DNA of 64,000 bases. Origin: Schlegelella_A sp035995885. Lineage in GTDB: Bacteria > Pseudomonadota > Gammaproteobacteria > Burkholderiales > Burkholderiaceae_C. Below are positions 8,703 through 16,825 of this stretch, piece by piece (position 1 is the first letter of the stretch; every line of letters begins with the position of its first letter). The stretch lies in the NCBI GenBank assembly GCA_035995885.1, contig DASYKC010000085.1, forward strand, positions 1 to 64,000, read 5' to 3'. The translations under genes were made by a program, and so were the position numbers. The notes under the pieces were generated by a model, which saw nothing but the letters and a program-made list of their open reading frames with translations, did not search any database and had not been told where the DNA came from.

Positions 8703-9551
8703 TTACTTCGACGCGGCGCTGGCCGCTGCCGGCGCGGCCGCCGGCGCCGCCAAGCCGAGGTACTTCGCGTAGATGCGGTCGTAGCTGCCGTCGGCGCGGA
8801 TGGCTGCCAGCCCGTGATCGATCTTGCCGAGCAGCTCGGCGTTGCCCTTGCGAACGGCGATGCCGTACTGCTCGGGGACGAAGGCCGGGTCGTTGACCGT
8901 CTTGAACCTGCTCGCCGCGTTGTTGGCGACGTAGTTGACGACGACGCCGTTGTCGGCGACGACGGCGTCGATGCCGCCCGCCTCGAGCTCCTTCAGCGCC
9001 AGCGGCGTCGACTCGTAGCGCTTGATGTTCGTGCTGTTCTTGCCCTGCAGCTTCGAGATCGTCTCGTCGCCGGTCGTGCCGGTCTGGACGCCGACGCGCA
9101 GGCGCTTGAGGTCGTCGAAGCGGGCGACCTTCGAGTCGCCTTTCACGGCGATCAGCTGGTGCGCGTCGAAGTACGGCGCCGAGAAGTCCATCGACTGCCT
9201 GCGCTCGTCGGTGATCGTGATCGACGACACCAGCAGGTCGCGGTCGCCTTGCTTTAGCGCGTTGAAGATGCCTTCCCACGGCGTGTTGACGAACTTGACC
9301 TCGAGGCCGGCCTTCGCGGCGACGGCACGGACGACGTCGATGTCGAAGCCGACGATCTCGCCCCTTTCGTTCTGCGATTCGAACGGCGCGTAGGCCGCGT
9401 CGGTGCCGACGACGTAGACCCGCGCCGCGCCGGCCGACGCCGCCGCCGCCGCGGGCGGGCCGCTCTCCTGCTTGCCGCACGCCGCGAGGGCGCAGGCGAC
9501 GAGGGCGACGACGCCGGCGCGGCGAAGGAAGGGACGTGCGGATGCGGTCAT
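8703..9551 (-). CDS. Amino acid ABC transporter substrate-binding lipoprotein
   Basis: Periplasmic binding protein of the SBP_bac_3 family, 282 aa, expected to deliver a polar or basic amino acid to the permease encoded next. The N-terminus is a lipoprotein signal with lipobox LAAC (Cys at about residue 25). The domain begins VYVVGTDAAYAPFE and shows the family motifs GFDIDVVRAVAAKAG, WEGIFNALKQGDRD, TITDERRQSMDFSAPY and VGVQTGTTGDE. The C-terminus is a short Ala-rich tail. Ligand specificity cannot be read from the sequence. Confidence 0.92.
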   Translation of the reverse strand: MTASARPFLRRAGVVALVACALAACGKQESGPPAAAAASAGAARVYVVGTDAAYAPFESQNERGEIVGFDIDVVRAVAAKAGLEVKFVNTPWEGIFNALKQGDRDLLVSSITITDERRQSMDFSAPYFDAHQLIAVKGDSKVARFDDLKRLRVGVQTGTTGDETISKLQGKNSTNIKRYESTPLALKELEAGGIDAVVADNGVVVNYVANNAASRFKTVNDPAFVPEQYGIAVRKGNAELLGKIDHGLAAIRADGSYDRIYAKYLGLAAPAAAPAAASAASK

Positions 9552-9702
9552 GGCTCGCGGGCTGGGCAGCGCGGGGCGCCGGGCGCGCGAATGGTACCCG
9601 CGGCACCCGCGCCGTCAGGTGGCGGCGTCGGCGTGGCGGCCCGCGATGCCGATCACCGCCTCGAACCAGCGACGACGCGACGCTCGCCGGCGCGCCGCTC
9701 TC

Positions 9703-9912
9703 TTACGCGTCGGCCTGGTCGGCGGCCATGCCGCCGGCGCCGAGGTACTCCTTGATCCGGTCGACGCGGGGGCCGACGACCTGAACCGCCTTCATCAGCG
9801 CTTCGTCGGTGACGCCGAGCGCGGCCGTCCAGCGGCGCACGGCGGCGGCATCGCCGACGTCGACGGTGGCATGGGACTGCGGATCCTCGGCGGCACTGCT
9901 TTCGATCGTCAT
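9703..9912 (-). CDS. DUF3606 domain small protein
   Basis: A 69-aa protein. The ATG at 9912 is chosen because the DUF3606 core (VDVGDAAAVRRWTAALGVTDEALMKAVQVVG, about residues 15-45) begins shortly after it and a GAGGAG site precedes it; the frame stays open upstream in low-quality Arg/Ala sequence. DUF3606 proteins are short, probably helical and of unknown function, common in proteobacteria. It lies 52 bases downstream of tag on the same strand. Confidence 0.75.
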   Translation of the reverse strand: MTIESSAAEDPQSHATVDVGDAAAVRRWTAALGVTDEALMKAVQVVGPRVDRIKEYLGAGGMAADQADA

Positions 9913-9964
9913 CGCGGGCTCCTCGGCGGCGGCGTCGGCATCGCGCCGCGCTTGTCGAACCGGA

Positions 9965-10603
9965 TCATGCCCGCGCCGCGCCGGCGCTGCCGGCGGCGCG
10001 CGCCGCCTCGGCCTCGACGCGCGCACGGCAGCCCTCGACGTGGTCGTTGACGAGCCCCATCGCCTGCATGAAGGCGTACACGGTGGTCGGGCCGACGAAG
10101 GTCCAGCCGCGCCGCTTCAGGTCCCGGGCCAGCGCCGTCGCCTCGGCCGGCAGGCCGATCCTGAGGAGCGCTGCCGGCGTGACGCGCTTCGGCCGCGCCG
10201 CCGGCTCGAAGCGCCAGGCATAGGCCGGCAGCGAGCCGAACTCGGCGCGCAGCTCGACCAGGCGGCGCGCGTTGTTGATCGTCGATTCGATCTTGCCGCG
10301 ATGGCGGACGATGCCGGCATCGCCGAGGAGGCGCGCGACGTCGCGCGCGCCGAAGCGGGCGACGCGCTCGGCGTCGAAGCCGGCGAAGGCGCGCCGGAAG
10401 GCGTCGCGCTTGTTGAGGATGGTGAGCCAGCTGAGGCCGGCCTGGAAGCCTTCGAGGCAGAGCTTCTCGAACAGCCGCGTCTCGTCGTGGACGGGAAAGC
10501 CCCATTCGCGGTCGTGGTAGTCGCGGTACGCCGGGGTCGACTGGCACCAGGCACAACGCTGGACACCGGCGTCGTCGGCGAAGAGGCCGTCGCGGCGGCT
10601 CAT
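9965..10603 (-). CDS. tag: DNA-3-methyladenine glycosylase I
   Basis: Removes 3-methyladenine from alkylated DNA as the first step of base excision repair. The 212-aa length fits the Tag family. Motifs seen: CAWCQSTPAYRDYHDREWG (zinc-binding Cys and His near the N-terminus), FEKLCLEGFQAGLSW (catalytic-pocket Glu), NKRDAFRRAFAGFD and RHRGKIESTINNAR. The C-terminal FVGPTTVYAFMQAMGLVNDH segment, which usually supplies the remaining zinc ligands, is present. The C-terminus carries an Ala/Arg-rich extension. Confidence 0.94.
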   Translation of the reverse strand: MSRRDGLFADDAGVQRCAWCQSTPAYRDYHDREWGFPVHDETRLFEKLCLEGFQAGLSWLTILNKRDAFRRAFAGFDAERVARFGARDVARLLGDAGIVRHRGKIESTINNARRLVELRAEFGSLPAYAWRFEPAARPKRVTPAALLRIGLPAEATALARDLKRRGWTFVGPTTVYAFMQAMGLVNDHVEGCRARVEAEAARAAGSAGAARA

Positions 10604-10779
10604 CCGCGCGCCGGCGAAACGCCGAGCTGGCCGGTCCGGGCGGCCCTTTTCCGCGCTTTCATGTCGCCCGCTTCCTGCTCGAATCGAGAAAACAACTGTG
10701 CCCTTCCTTCGCTGGCGCCGTGCCGTTACATTCTGGGCCCGGTTCCTTTCCGTGGAGCAGTGGCCCGCATCGGCCTGTC

Positions 10780-11685
10780 ATGCCCGTCATCGCCGTCGTC
10801 AATCGCAAGGGGGGAAGCGGCAAGAGCACGCTCGCGACCCACCTCGCTGCCCACTTCGCGAACTGCGGCGTGCCGGTGATGCTGGGCGACGTCGACCGGC
10901 AGCAGTCGACCCAGTCGTGGCTGCGCTCGAGGAGCCTGCGCCACCTGCCGCGCAGCGCGCCGATCGTCGGCTGGGCGGTCGACCCGAAGCGCGTCCTGCG
11001 GCCGCCGGCGGGCGTTCGCCACGTCATCCTCGACACGCCCGGCGGCCTGCGCGGCTTCGACCTGGCGCGCGTCGTCGCCTTCGCCGACGTCGTCCTGATG
11101 CCGGTCTGCAACTCGATCTTCGACCGCGAGTCGGCCGCCGACTGCTTCAACGAGATGATGGCGTTGCCGCGCGTCGCCAGCGGCCGCTGCAAGGTCGCGG
11201 CCATCGGCATGCGCCTCGACGCGCGCACGCGGGCCGCCGAGGTGCTCCAGGCCTGGGCGCGCGGCCTGAAGCTGCCCTTCATCGGCGTCCTGCGCGAGGC
11301 GCAGACCTACGTCCGCTGCGTCGAGCAGGGCCTGACGGTGTTCGACCTCCCCGACGCGCAGGCGCAAGCCGACACGGCGCAGTGGAAGCCGATCGTCGCC
11401 TGGCTCGATCCGCTGCTGCGCACGGTGCGGCGGCCGGTGCTGCGCGGCAATCCGTCGGTCGAGCGACCCGAGCCCGGCGCGGTGGCCGCGCGAGTCGTGC
11501 CGGTCACGGCGTTGGCCGACGTGATCGACGTCGTCGCGACGCCGTTCCCGGGCGCGCCGGCGCCGGTCGGCAACGCCGTCGCGCCGGCGCCGCGGCCGGC
11601 GAGCGTCGAGCCGCTGCCGCGATCAGCGCCGGCGCGGCTCGGCCTCTTCGGCTGGCTGACGGCGCCGCGCTTCCTGCACCGCTAG
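10780..11685 (+). CDS. ParA/MinD-family ATPase without an adjacent ParB
   Basis: A 301-aa P-loop ATPase of the ParA family. The ATG at 10780 is chosen because the deviant Walker A motif (VVNRKGGSGKST, about residues 5-16) must lie near the start. GDVDRQQSTQSW (about 38-49) and VILDTPGG (about 82-89) supply the other nucleotide-site segments. The last 80 or so residues are Pro/Ala/Val-rich and appear disordered. No parB or parS-like gene is next to it; the downstream neighbour is a transporter operon. Such orphan ParAs position protein cargoes or act on small plasmid-like elements, but the cargo here is unknown. Confidence 0.88.
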   Translation: MPVIAVVNRKGGSGKSTLATHLAAHFANCGVPVMLGDVDRQQSTQSWLRSRSLRHLPRSAPIVGWAVDPKRVLRPPAGVRHVILDTPGGLRGFDLARVVAFADVVLMPVCNSIFDRESAADCFNEMMALPRVASGRCKVAAIGMRLDARTRAAEVLQAWARGLKLPFIGVLREAQTYVRCVEQGLTVFDLPDAQAQADTAQWKPIVAWLDPLLRTVRRPVLRGNPSVERPEPGAVAARVVPVTALADVIDVVATPFPGAPAPVGNAVAPAPRPASVEPLPRSAPARLGLFGWLTAPRFLHR

Positions 11686-11752
11686 CGCGCTCGCGCGCGG
11701 CGACCGGCCGCATCGCCGGCTGCGGGCGATGGCGGAGAATGCGCCCGCCGCC

Positions 11753-12613
11753 ATGCTGACCCTCCTCTTCGACGGCATCGCCTACGGGATGCTGCTCTTC
11801 GTCCTCGCCGTCGGCCTGGCCGTCACGCTCGGGCTGATGAACTTCATCAACCTCGCGCACGGCGCCTTCGCGATGGCCGGCGGCTACATCACCGTGCTCC
11901 TGATGAACCGCGCCGGCGTGCCGTTCCTCGCCTGCCTGCCGATCGCCTTCGTCGGCACGGCGCTGCTGGGCGCGCTCCTCGAGCGGACGCTCTACCGGCC
12001 GATGTACGCGCGGCCGCACCTCGACCAGGTGCTGTTCTCGATCGGCCTGGTGTTCATGGCCGTCACCGCCGTCGACTACGTCGTCGGCTCGATGCAGCAG
12101 AACATCCACCTGCCCGACTGGCTGCAGGGGCGCCTGGCCTTCGAGGCCGTCGGCATCGGCAAGTACCGGCTCTTCATCGTCGTCGTCTGCGCCCTGTTGA
12201 CGGTGGCGCTGCAGTGGGTGCTCTCGCGGACGCGCTTCGGCAGCCGCCTGCGCGCCTCGGTCGACGATCCGCGCGTCGCCGGCGGCCTCGGCCTCGACGT
12301 CAACCGCATCTTCCTTTTCACCTTCGCCGTCGGCTCGGGCCTGGCCGGCTTGGGTGGCGCCCTCGGCGCCGAGGTGCTCGGCCTCGACCCGAGCTTCCCG
12401 CTCAAGTTCATGATCTATTTCCTGATCGTCGTCTCGGTCGGCGGCACGACGACGATCACCGGCCCGCTCCTCGCGGCGCTCCTGCTCGGCATCGCCGACG
12501 TCGCCGGCAAGTACTACGTTCCCAAGCTCGGCGCCTTCATCGTCTACACGCTGATGATCGCGATTCTGGTCTGGCGGCCGCAGGGCCTGTTCGCGCGGGC
12601 GGGCGCGCGATGA
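11753..12613 (+). CDS. livH: Branched-chain amino acid-type ABC transporter permease LivH (cluster 1)
   Basis: Inner-membrane permease of a HAAT-family importer, 286 aa from the ATG at 11753, where MLTLLFDGIAYGMLLFVLAV matches the usual LivH start; an ATG at 11729 would add eight residues. Seen: TLGLMNFINLAHGAFAMAGGY (the conserved N-terminal signature, about 25-45) and SVGGTTTITGPLLAALLLGIADV near the end. It opens a four-gene H-M-G-F operon. No periplasmic binding protein is encoded with it. The ligand could be a branched-chain amino acid or an aromatic acid; the nearby pobA weakly suggests the latter. Confidence 0.92.
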   Translation: MLTLLFDGIAYGMLLFVLAVGLAVTLGLMNFINLAHGAFAMAGGYITVLLMNRAGVPFLACLPIAFVGTALLGALLERTLYRPMYARPHLDQVLFSIGLVFMAVTAVDYVVGSMQQNIHLPDWLQGRLAFEAVGIGKYRLFIVVVCALLTVALQWVLSRTRFGSRLRASVDDPRVAGGLGLDVNRIFLFTFAVGSGLAGLGGALGAEVLGLDPSFPLKFMIYFLIVVSVGGTTTITGPLLAALLLGIADVAGKYYVPKLGAFIVYTLMIAILVWRPQGLFARAGAR

Positions 12614-12646
12614 GCGACGCGACCGTGCGATGAGCGACGCGACCCC
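12607..12646 (+). repeat. 20-base tandem duplication at the livH-livM junction
   Basis: Two copies of an 18-base unit, GCGATGAGCGACGCGACC, start at 12607 and 12627. The duplication repeats the ATGA overlap: livH ends at the first TGA (12611-12613), a seven-codon ORF runs from the ATG at 12610 to the TGA at 12631-12633, and livM starts at the ATG at 12630. Confidence 0.9.
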
Positions 12647-13667
12647 GCCGGCCGCGACGACGCCCGCCTCGGCCGCGATGCCATCGCCGGCCGCGCGCTC
12701 GCTGCGCTCGTACGCGCGCTGGCGCTGGTGGGAGCTGGCGCTGTTCGCGGCGCTGCCGCTGTCGTGGCTGCTGCTGCCCGGCCAGTCGCTGCTGCTCAAC
12801 GAGATCGCCATCGTCGCCCTCTTCGCGATCTCGCTCGACCTGATCCTCGGCTACGCCGGCGTCGTCTCGCTCGGCCACGCCGCTTTCTTCGGCTTCGGCG
12901 CGTACACGGCGGCCCTCTTCGCCAAGAACGTGATGCCCGATCCGATCGTCGGCCTGATCGTCGCGATGGCCGCGAGCGCGGCGCTCGGCCTGGTGTCGAG
13001 CGTCCTCGTCCTGCGCGGCAGCGACCTGACGCGGCTGATGGTGACGCTCGGCGTCGCCTCGATCCTCTACGAGCTCGCCAACAAGCTCGACTGGCTGACC
13101 GGCGGCGCCGACGGCCTGCAAGGCGTCGTCATGGGGCCGCTGACGATCCCGTTCTCGTCGCTGAAGGGCTTCGACTTCGATCTCTCCGGGCGCACGGCGT
13201 ACGCCTACGCGCTCGTCGTCCTCGCCCTCCTTCTCTTCGTCTCGCGCCGCGTCGTCCATTCGCCGTTCGGCGTCTCTTTGCAGGCGCTGCGCGACAACCG
13301 CCTGCGCGCCGCCAGCATCGGCCTGTCGGTGCCGCTGCGCCTGGTCGCCGTCTACACCTTCGCCGGCGCGGTCGCCGGCGCCGCCGGCGCGCTGCTCGCG
13401 CAGACGACCGGCTTCGCTTCGCTCGACGTCTTCGACTTCCACCGCAGCGCCGAGGTCCTGCTCGTCCTCGTCATCGGCGGCACCGGCTATCTCTACGGCG
13501 GCATCTTCGGCGCGATCGTCTTCAAGCTGCTGCACGACCTGATCTCGGCCTGGACGCCGCAGTACTGGAACTTCTGGCTCGGCCTCTTCCTCGTCGTCCT
13601 CGTCCTCGTCGGCCGCGAGCGCTTCGTCCGCCCGTGGACCTGGTTTCGCCCGGGCGGGACACCATGA
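12630..13667 (+). CDS. livM: Branched-chain amino acid-type ABC transporter permease LivM (cluster 1)
   Basis: Second inner-membrane permease of cluster 1, 345 aa. Signatures: ISLDLILGYAGVVSLGHAAFFGFGAY (about residues 60-85, the LivM hallmark), GGADGLQGV, SPFGVSLQALRDNRLRAASIG and VLVLVIGGTGYLYGGIFGA. The first 35 residues are an Ala/Pro-rich cytoplasmic tail. The start is the second of two duplicated ATGs; the first is followed after seven codons by a stop that overlaps this start. The 3' end overlaps livG by four bases. Confidence 0.93.
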   Translation: MSDATPPAATTPASAAMPSPAARSLRSYARWRWWELALFAALPLSWLLLPGQSLLLNEIAIVALFAISLDLILGYAGVVSLGHAAFFGFGAYTAALFAKNVMPDPIVGLIVAMAASAALGLVSSVLVLRGSDLTRLMVTLGVASILYELANKLDWLTGGADGLQGVVMGPLTIPFSSLKGFDFDLSGRTAYAYALVVLALLLFVSRRVVHSPFGVSLQALRDNRLRAASIGLSVPLRLVAVYTFAGAVAGAAGALLAQTTGFASLDVFDFHRSAEVLLVLVIGGTGYLYGGIFGAIVFKLLHDLISAWTPQYWNFWLGLFLVVLVLVGRERFVRPWTWFRPGGTP

Positions 13668-14443
13668 CGACCGTTCTCGAGACGCGCTCGCTGGTCAAGC
13701 GCTTCGGCGGCCTGGCGGCGACCAACGACGTCTCGCTCGTCGTCGAGCGCGGCGCGCGCCACGCCCTGATCGGCCCGAACGGCGCCGGCAAGACGACGCT
13801 CATCAACCTGCTCACCGGCGTCCTCGAGCCGACGTCGGGGACGATCCTGCTCGACGGCGACGACATCACCCGGCTCGCTGCCCATCGTCGCGTTCGCCGC
13901 GGCGTCGTCCGCACGTTCCAGATCAACCAGCTCTTCAACGCGCTGACGCCGCTGTCGTCGCTCGCGCTCGCGGTGTCGGTGCACCAGCGGTCGAGCGCGG
14001 GCTGGTGGCGGCCGCTCGGCGGCGATGGCGCGGTCGCGGCCGAGTGCGAGACGCTGCTCGCGCGCTTTCGCCTCGGCGACGTGATGGACCAGCCGGTGCA
14101 CTCGCTCGCCTACGGCAAGCGGCGCCTGCTCGAGATCGCGCTCGCGCTCGCCTGCCGGCCGCGCGTGCTGCTTCTCGACGAGCCGGTCGCGGGCGTTCCC
14201 GAAGGCGAGCGGCAGGAGATCTTCGAGACCATCGACGCGCTGCCGGCCGACGTCTCGATCCTCCTCATCGAGCACGACATGGACCTCGTCTTCAACTTCG
14301 CGAAGATCGTGACCGTGCTCGTCAACGGCGCCGTCTTCGCCGAGGGCGACGTCCAGGCGGTGTCGCAGGATCCGCGCGTCAAGGCGGTCTACCTCGGCGA
14401 AGGCGACGAGCCCGGCCCGGGCGCCGCGAGCGCGCATGGCTGA
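13664..14443 (+). CDS. livG: ABC transporter ATP-binding protein LivG (cluster 1)
   Basis: Cytoplasmic ATPase of cluster 1, 259 aa. Walker A GPNGAGKTT (about residues 38-46), Q-loop region VVRTFQINQLF, signature SLAYGKRRLLEIALAL and Walker B VLLLDEPVAGVP are all present, followed by the switch His in LLIEHDMDLVF. The C-terminal BCA_ABC_TP_C-like tail (AEGDVQAVSQDPRVKAVYLGE) is typical of LivG. The start overlaps the livM stop as ATGA; the end overlaps livF by eight bases. Confidence 0.93.
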   Translation: MTTVLETRSLVKRFGGLAATNDVSLVVERGARHALIGPNGAGKTTLINLLTGVLEPTSGTILLDGDDITRLAAHRRVRRGVVRTFQINQLFNALTPLSSLALAVSVHQRSSAGWWRPLGGDGAVAAECETLLARFRLGDVMDQPVHSLAYGKRRLLEIALALACRPRVLLLDEPVAGVPEGERQEIFETIDALPADVSILLIEHDMDLVFNFAKIVTVLVNGAVFAEGDVQAVSQDPRVKAVYLGEGDEPGPGAASAHG

Positions 14444-15143
14444 GCTGCTGCGCGTCACCGGGCTGAGCTCCGGCTACGGCGAGGCGGTCGTCGTCCAGGG
14501 CGTCGACTTCGCGCTCGAGGCGGGCCGCTCGCTCGCCCTGCTCGGCCGCAACGGCACCGGCAAGACGACGCTCCTCAACACCTTGATCGGCGTGACGCGC
14601 CGGCGCGGCGGAACGATCGTCCTCGCCGGCCGCGACGTCACGGCGCTGGCGCCGCACGAGCGCGCCGCCGCCGGCATCGGCTGGGTGCCGCAGGAGAGGA
14701 ACATCTTCAAGTCGCTCAGCGTCGACGAGAACCTGAGCGCGGTGGCGCGGCCCGGGCCGTGGACGCCGGCGCGCGCCTACGAGATGTTCCCGCGCCTCGC
14801 AGAGCGGAAGGCCAACCTCGGCAACCAGCTCTCGGGCGGCGAGCAGCAGATGCTCGCGGTGGCGCGCGCGCTCGTCCTCAACCCGAAGCTGCTGCTGCTC
14901 GACGAGCCGCTCGAGGGGCTGGCGCCGATCATCGTCCAGGAGCTGCTGCGATCGATCGAGCGGCTGGTGCTGCACGAAGGCATGTCGGCGATCATCGTCG
15001 AGCAGAACCCGAAGCAGATCCTGCCGATCACGCACGACGCGATCGTCCTCGACCGCGGCCAGGTCGTCCATCGCGCGCCGAGCGCGGCGCTGCTCGGCGA
15101 CCGCGAGCAGCTCGACCGCTGGCTCGCGGTGGCGAAGGCGTAG
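14436..15143 (+). CDS. livF: ABC transporter ATP-binding protein LivF (cluster 1)
   Basis: Second ATPase of cluster 1, 235 aa. Seen: Walker A GRNGTGKTT, the LivF-type segment GWVPQERNIFKSLSVDENL, signature LSGGEQQMLAVARAL, Walker B LLLLDEPLEGLAP and the switch region IIVEQNPKQIL. It ends the operon and converges on the DsrE-like gene, with 33 GC-rich bases between the stops. Confidence 0.93.
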   Translation: MAELLRVTGLSSGYGEAVVVQGVDFALEAGRSLALLGRNGTGKTTLLNTLIGVTRRRGGTIVLAGRDVTALAPHERAAAGIGWVPQERNIFKSLSVDENLSAVARPGPWTPARAYEMFPRLAERKANLGNQLSGGEQQMLAVARALVLNPKLLLLDEPLEGLAPIIVQELLRSIERLVLHEGMSAIIVEQNPKQILPITHDAIVLDRGQVVHRAPSAALLGDREQLDRWLAVAKA

Positions 15144-15176
15144 CTGCCGGCGCAGCGTCGGCCGCGGCCGGCGCGC

Positions 15177-15614
15177 CTACGAGCGGATGTACGCCCAGCC
15201 CTGCTGCTGCTTCTTCATCACCTCGACGACGCCCGACGGCACATAGCCGATCTCCGGCAGCATGTCGGCGGGCGTGAGCTTCATGCCGTTCATCGTGTTC
15301 TGGCAGGCATTGATCGTGACGCCGGCCTTGAGCGCGTCGGCGATCCGATGCTTCACCGGCGAATCGGCCTTCAGCATGTTGACGCCGGGGCCGTAGGCGA
15401 CGAGCTCGATCTCGGCGCCCTCGCTGCCGACGCCTTCCTTGAGCGCGCCGAGGTTGTTGAGGATCAGGTTCCAGCGCGCCGGGTCGTTGTCGGTGACCTG
15501 GAACAAGGCGCGGTTGCGCACCGACGCCTGGGCGCGCACGGCCGCGGGCAGCACCGCGGCAAGCAGCGCCGCGCCGCCGGCGAGGAAGAGGGAACGTTTG
15601 GACAGCGTGGACAT
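15177..15614 (-). CDS. Exported DsrE/DsrF-like protein
   Basis: A 145-aa protein of the DsrE-like fold with a signal peptide (SKRSLFLAGGAALLAAVLPA, cleaved near VRAQ). The mature part has the usual alternating pattern: NLILNNLGALKEGVG, IELVAYGPGVNML, VTINACQNTMNGMKL with a single Cys, and LPEIGYVPSGVVEVMKKQQQGWAYIRS. Periplasmic DsrE-like proteins of this length are common in Burkholderiales and have no firm function. The start at 15614 has a GGAGG site eight bases upstream. Confidence 0.87.
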   Translation of the reverse strand: MSTLSKRSLFLAGGAALLAAVLPAAVRAQASVRNRALFQVTDNDPARWNLILNNLGALKEGVGSEGAEIELVAYGPGVNMLKADSPVKHRIADALKAGVTINACQNTMNGMKLTPADMLPEIGYVPSGVVEVMKKQQQGWAYIRS

Positions 15615-15652
15615 GGGAGCCTCCTGGCAGATCGACGAGCGCGACCTTACCC

Positions 15653-16825
15653 TCAAAGCGGCAGGCCGACGTAGTTCTCCGCGAGCGCCGCCGCCGCCGC
15701 ACGCGAGTGGACGAGGTAGTCGAGCTCGGCCGCCTGCATCTTCTGGCCGAACGCGCCGGTCTCCGGAAACTTGTGCATCAGCGACGTGAACCACCACGAG
15801 AAGCGCTCGGCGCGCCAGACGCGGCGCAGGCACCGCGCCGAGTAGTCGTCGATCGCGGCGCTGCTGTGCTCGCGGTAGTGCTCCTCGAACGCGCGCGCCA
15901 GCAGGCCGACGTCGCCGGCGGCCAGGTTGAGCCCCTTGGCGCCGGTCGGCGGCACGATGTGGGCGGCGTCGCCGGCGAGGAAGAGCCGGCCGAAGCGCAT
16001 CGGCTCGGCGACGAAGCTGCGCAGCGGCGCGATGCTCTTCTCGATCGACGGCCCGGTGACGAGCGCGGCCGCGGCCTCGTCGTCGAGGCGCGTCTTCAGC
16101 TCGGCCCAGAACGCGGCGTCGCTCCACCGCTCGGCCTTGTCGTCGAGCGCGCACTGCACGTAGTAGCGGCTGCGCGTCGCCGAGCGCATGCTGCAGAGGG
16201 CGAAGCCGCGCGCGTGGTTCGAGTAGATCAGCTCGGGCGAGACCGGCGGCGTCTCGGCGAGGACGCCGAGCCAGCCGAACGGATAGACGCGCTCGAAGGT
16301 CGAGAGCGCGTCGGCCGGAACGCTCTGCCGGCTGACGCCGTGGTAGCCGTCGCAGCCGGCGATGAAGTCGCATTCGAGCTCGCGGGCGACGCCGCCATTC
16401 GCGTAGCGGACGATCGGGCGCGTGCCGTCGAAGCCGTGCAGGCTGACGCCTTCGGCTTCGTAGACGGTCGGCAGCCCCTGCGCCGCACGCAGCTGCATCA
16501 GGTCGCGCGTCACCTCGGTCTGGCCGTAGACCATGACCTGCTTGCCGCCGGTGAGGTCGCGGAAGTCGATGCGATGGCGCGTGCCGCCGAAGCAGAGCTC
16601 GATGCCGCCGTGCGGCAATCCTTCGGCGTGCAGGCGCGCGCCGGCGCCGGCGGCGTCGAGGAGGTCGACCGTGACCTGCTCGAGGACGCCGGCGCGGATC
16701 CGGCCGAGCACGTAATCGGCGCTGCGCTGCTCGAGGACGACCGTCTCGACCCCGGCCTTGGCGAGCAGCGCCGCGAGCAGCAGGCCGGCGGGGCCGGCGC
16801 CGACGATCGCGACCTGGGTTCTCAT
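15653..16825 (-). CDS. pobA: 4-Hydroxybenzoate 3-monooxygenase
   Basis: FAD- and NAD(P)H-dependent hydroxylase converting 4-hydroxybenzoate to protocatechuate, which feeds the beta-ketoadipate route. 390 aa, the usual PobA length. Seen: Rossmann motif GAGPAGLLLAALL (about residues 9-21), the PobA segment RIRAGVLEQ, the DG motif FIAGCDGYHGVSR (about 154-166) and the second FAD motif FLAGDAAHIVPPTGAKGLN (about 282-300). It overlaps the upstream epimerase by four bases. Other protocatechuate genes are not in the window and no PobR-type regulator is adjacent. Confidence 0.93.
   Translation of the reverse strand: MRTQVAIVGAGPAGLLLAALLAKAGVETVVLEQRSADYVLGRIRAGVLEQVTVDLLDAAGAGARLHAEGLPHGGIELCFGGTRHRIDFRDLTGGKQVMVYGQTEVTRDLMQLRAAQGLPTVYEAEGVSLHGFDGTRPIVRYANGGVARELECDFIAGCDGYHGVSRQSVPADALSTFERVYPFGWLGVLAETPPVSPELIYSNHARGFALCSMRSATRSRYYVQCALDDKAERWSDAAFWAELKTRLDDEAAAALVTGPSIEKSIAPLRSFVAEPMRFGRLFLAGDAAHIVPPTGAKGLNLAAGDVGLLARAFEEHYREHSSAAIDDYSARCLRRVWRAERFSWWFTSLMHKFPETGAFGQKMQAAELDYLVHSRAAAAALAENYVGLPL

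Noticed and set aside
15144..15176. Possible bidirectional terminator between livF (cluster 1) and the DsrE-like gene
   Set aside because: GC-rich with a short GGCCGCGGCC palindrome but no convincing stem-loop of terminator length and no T-run.
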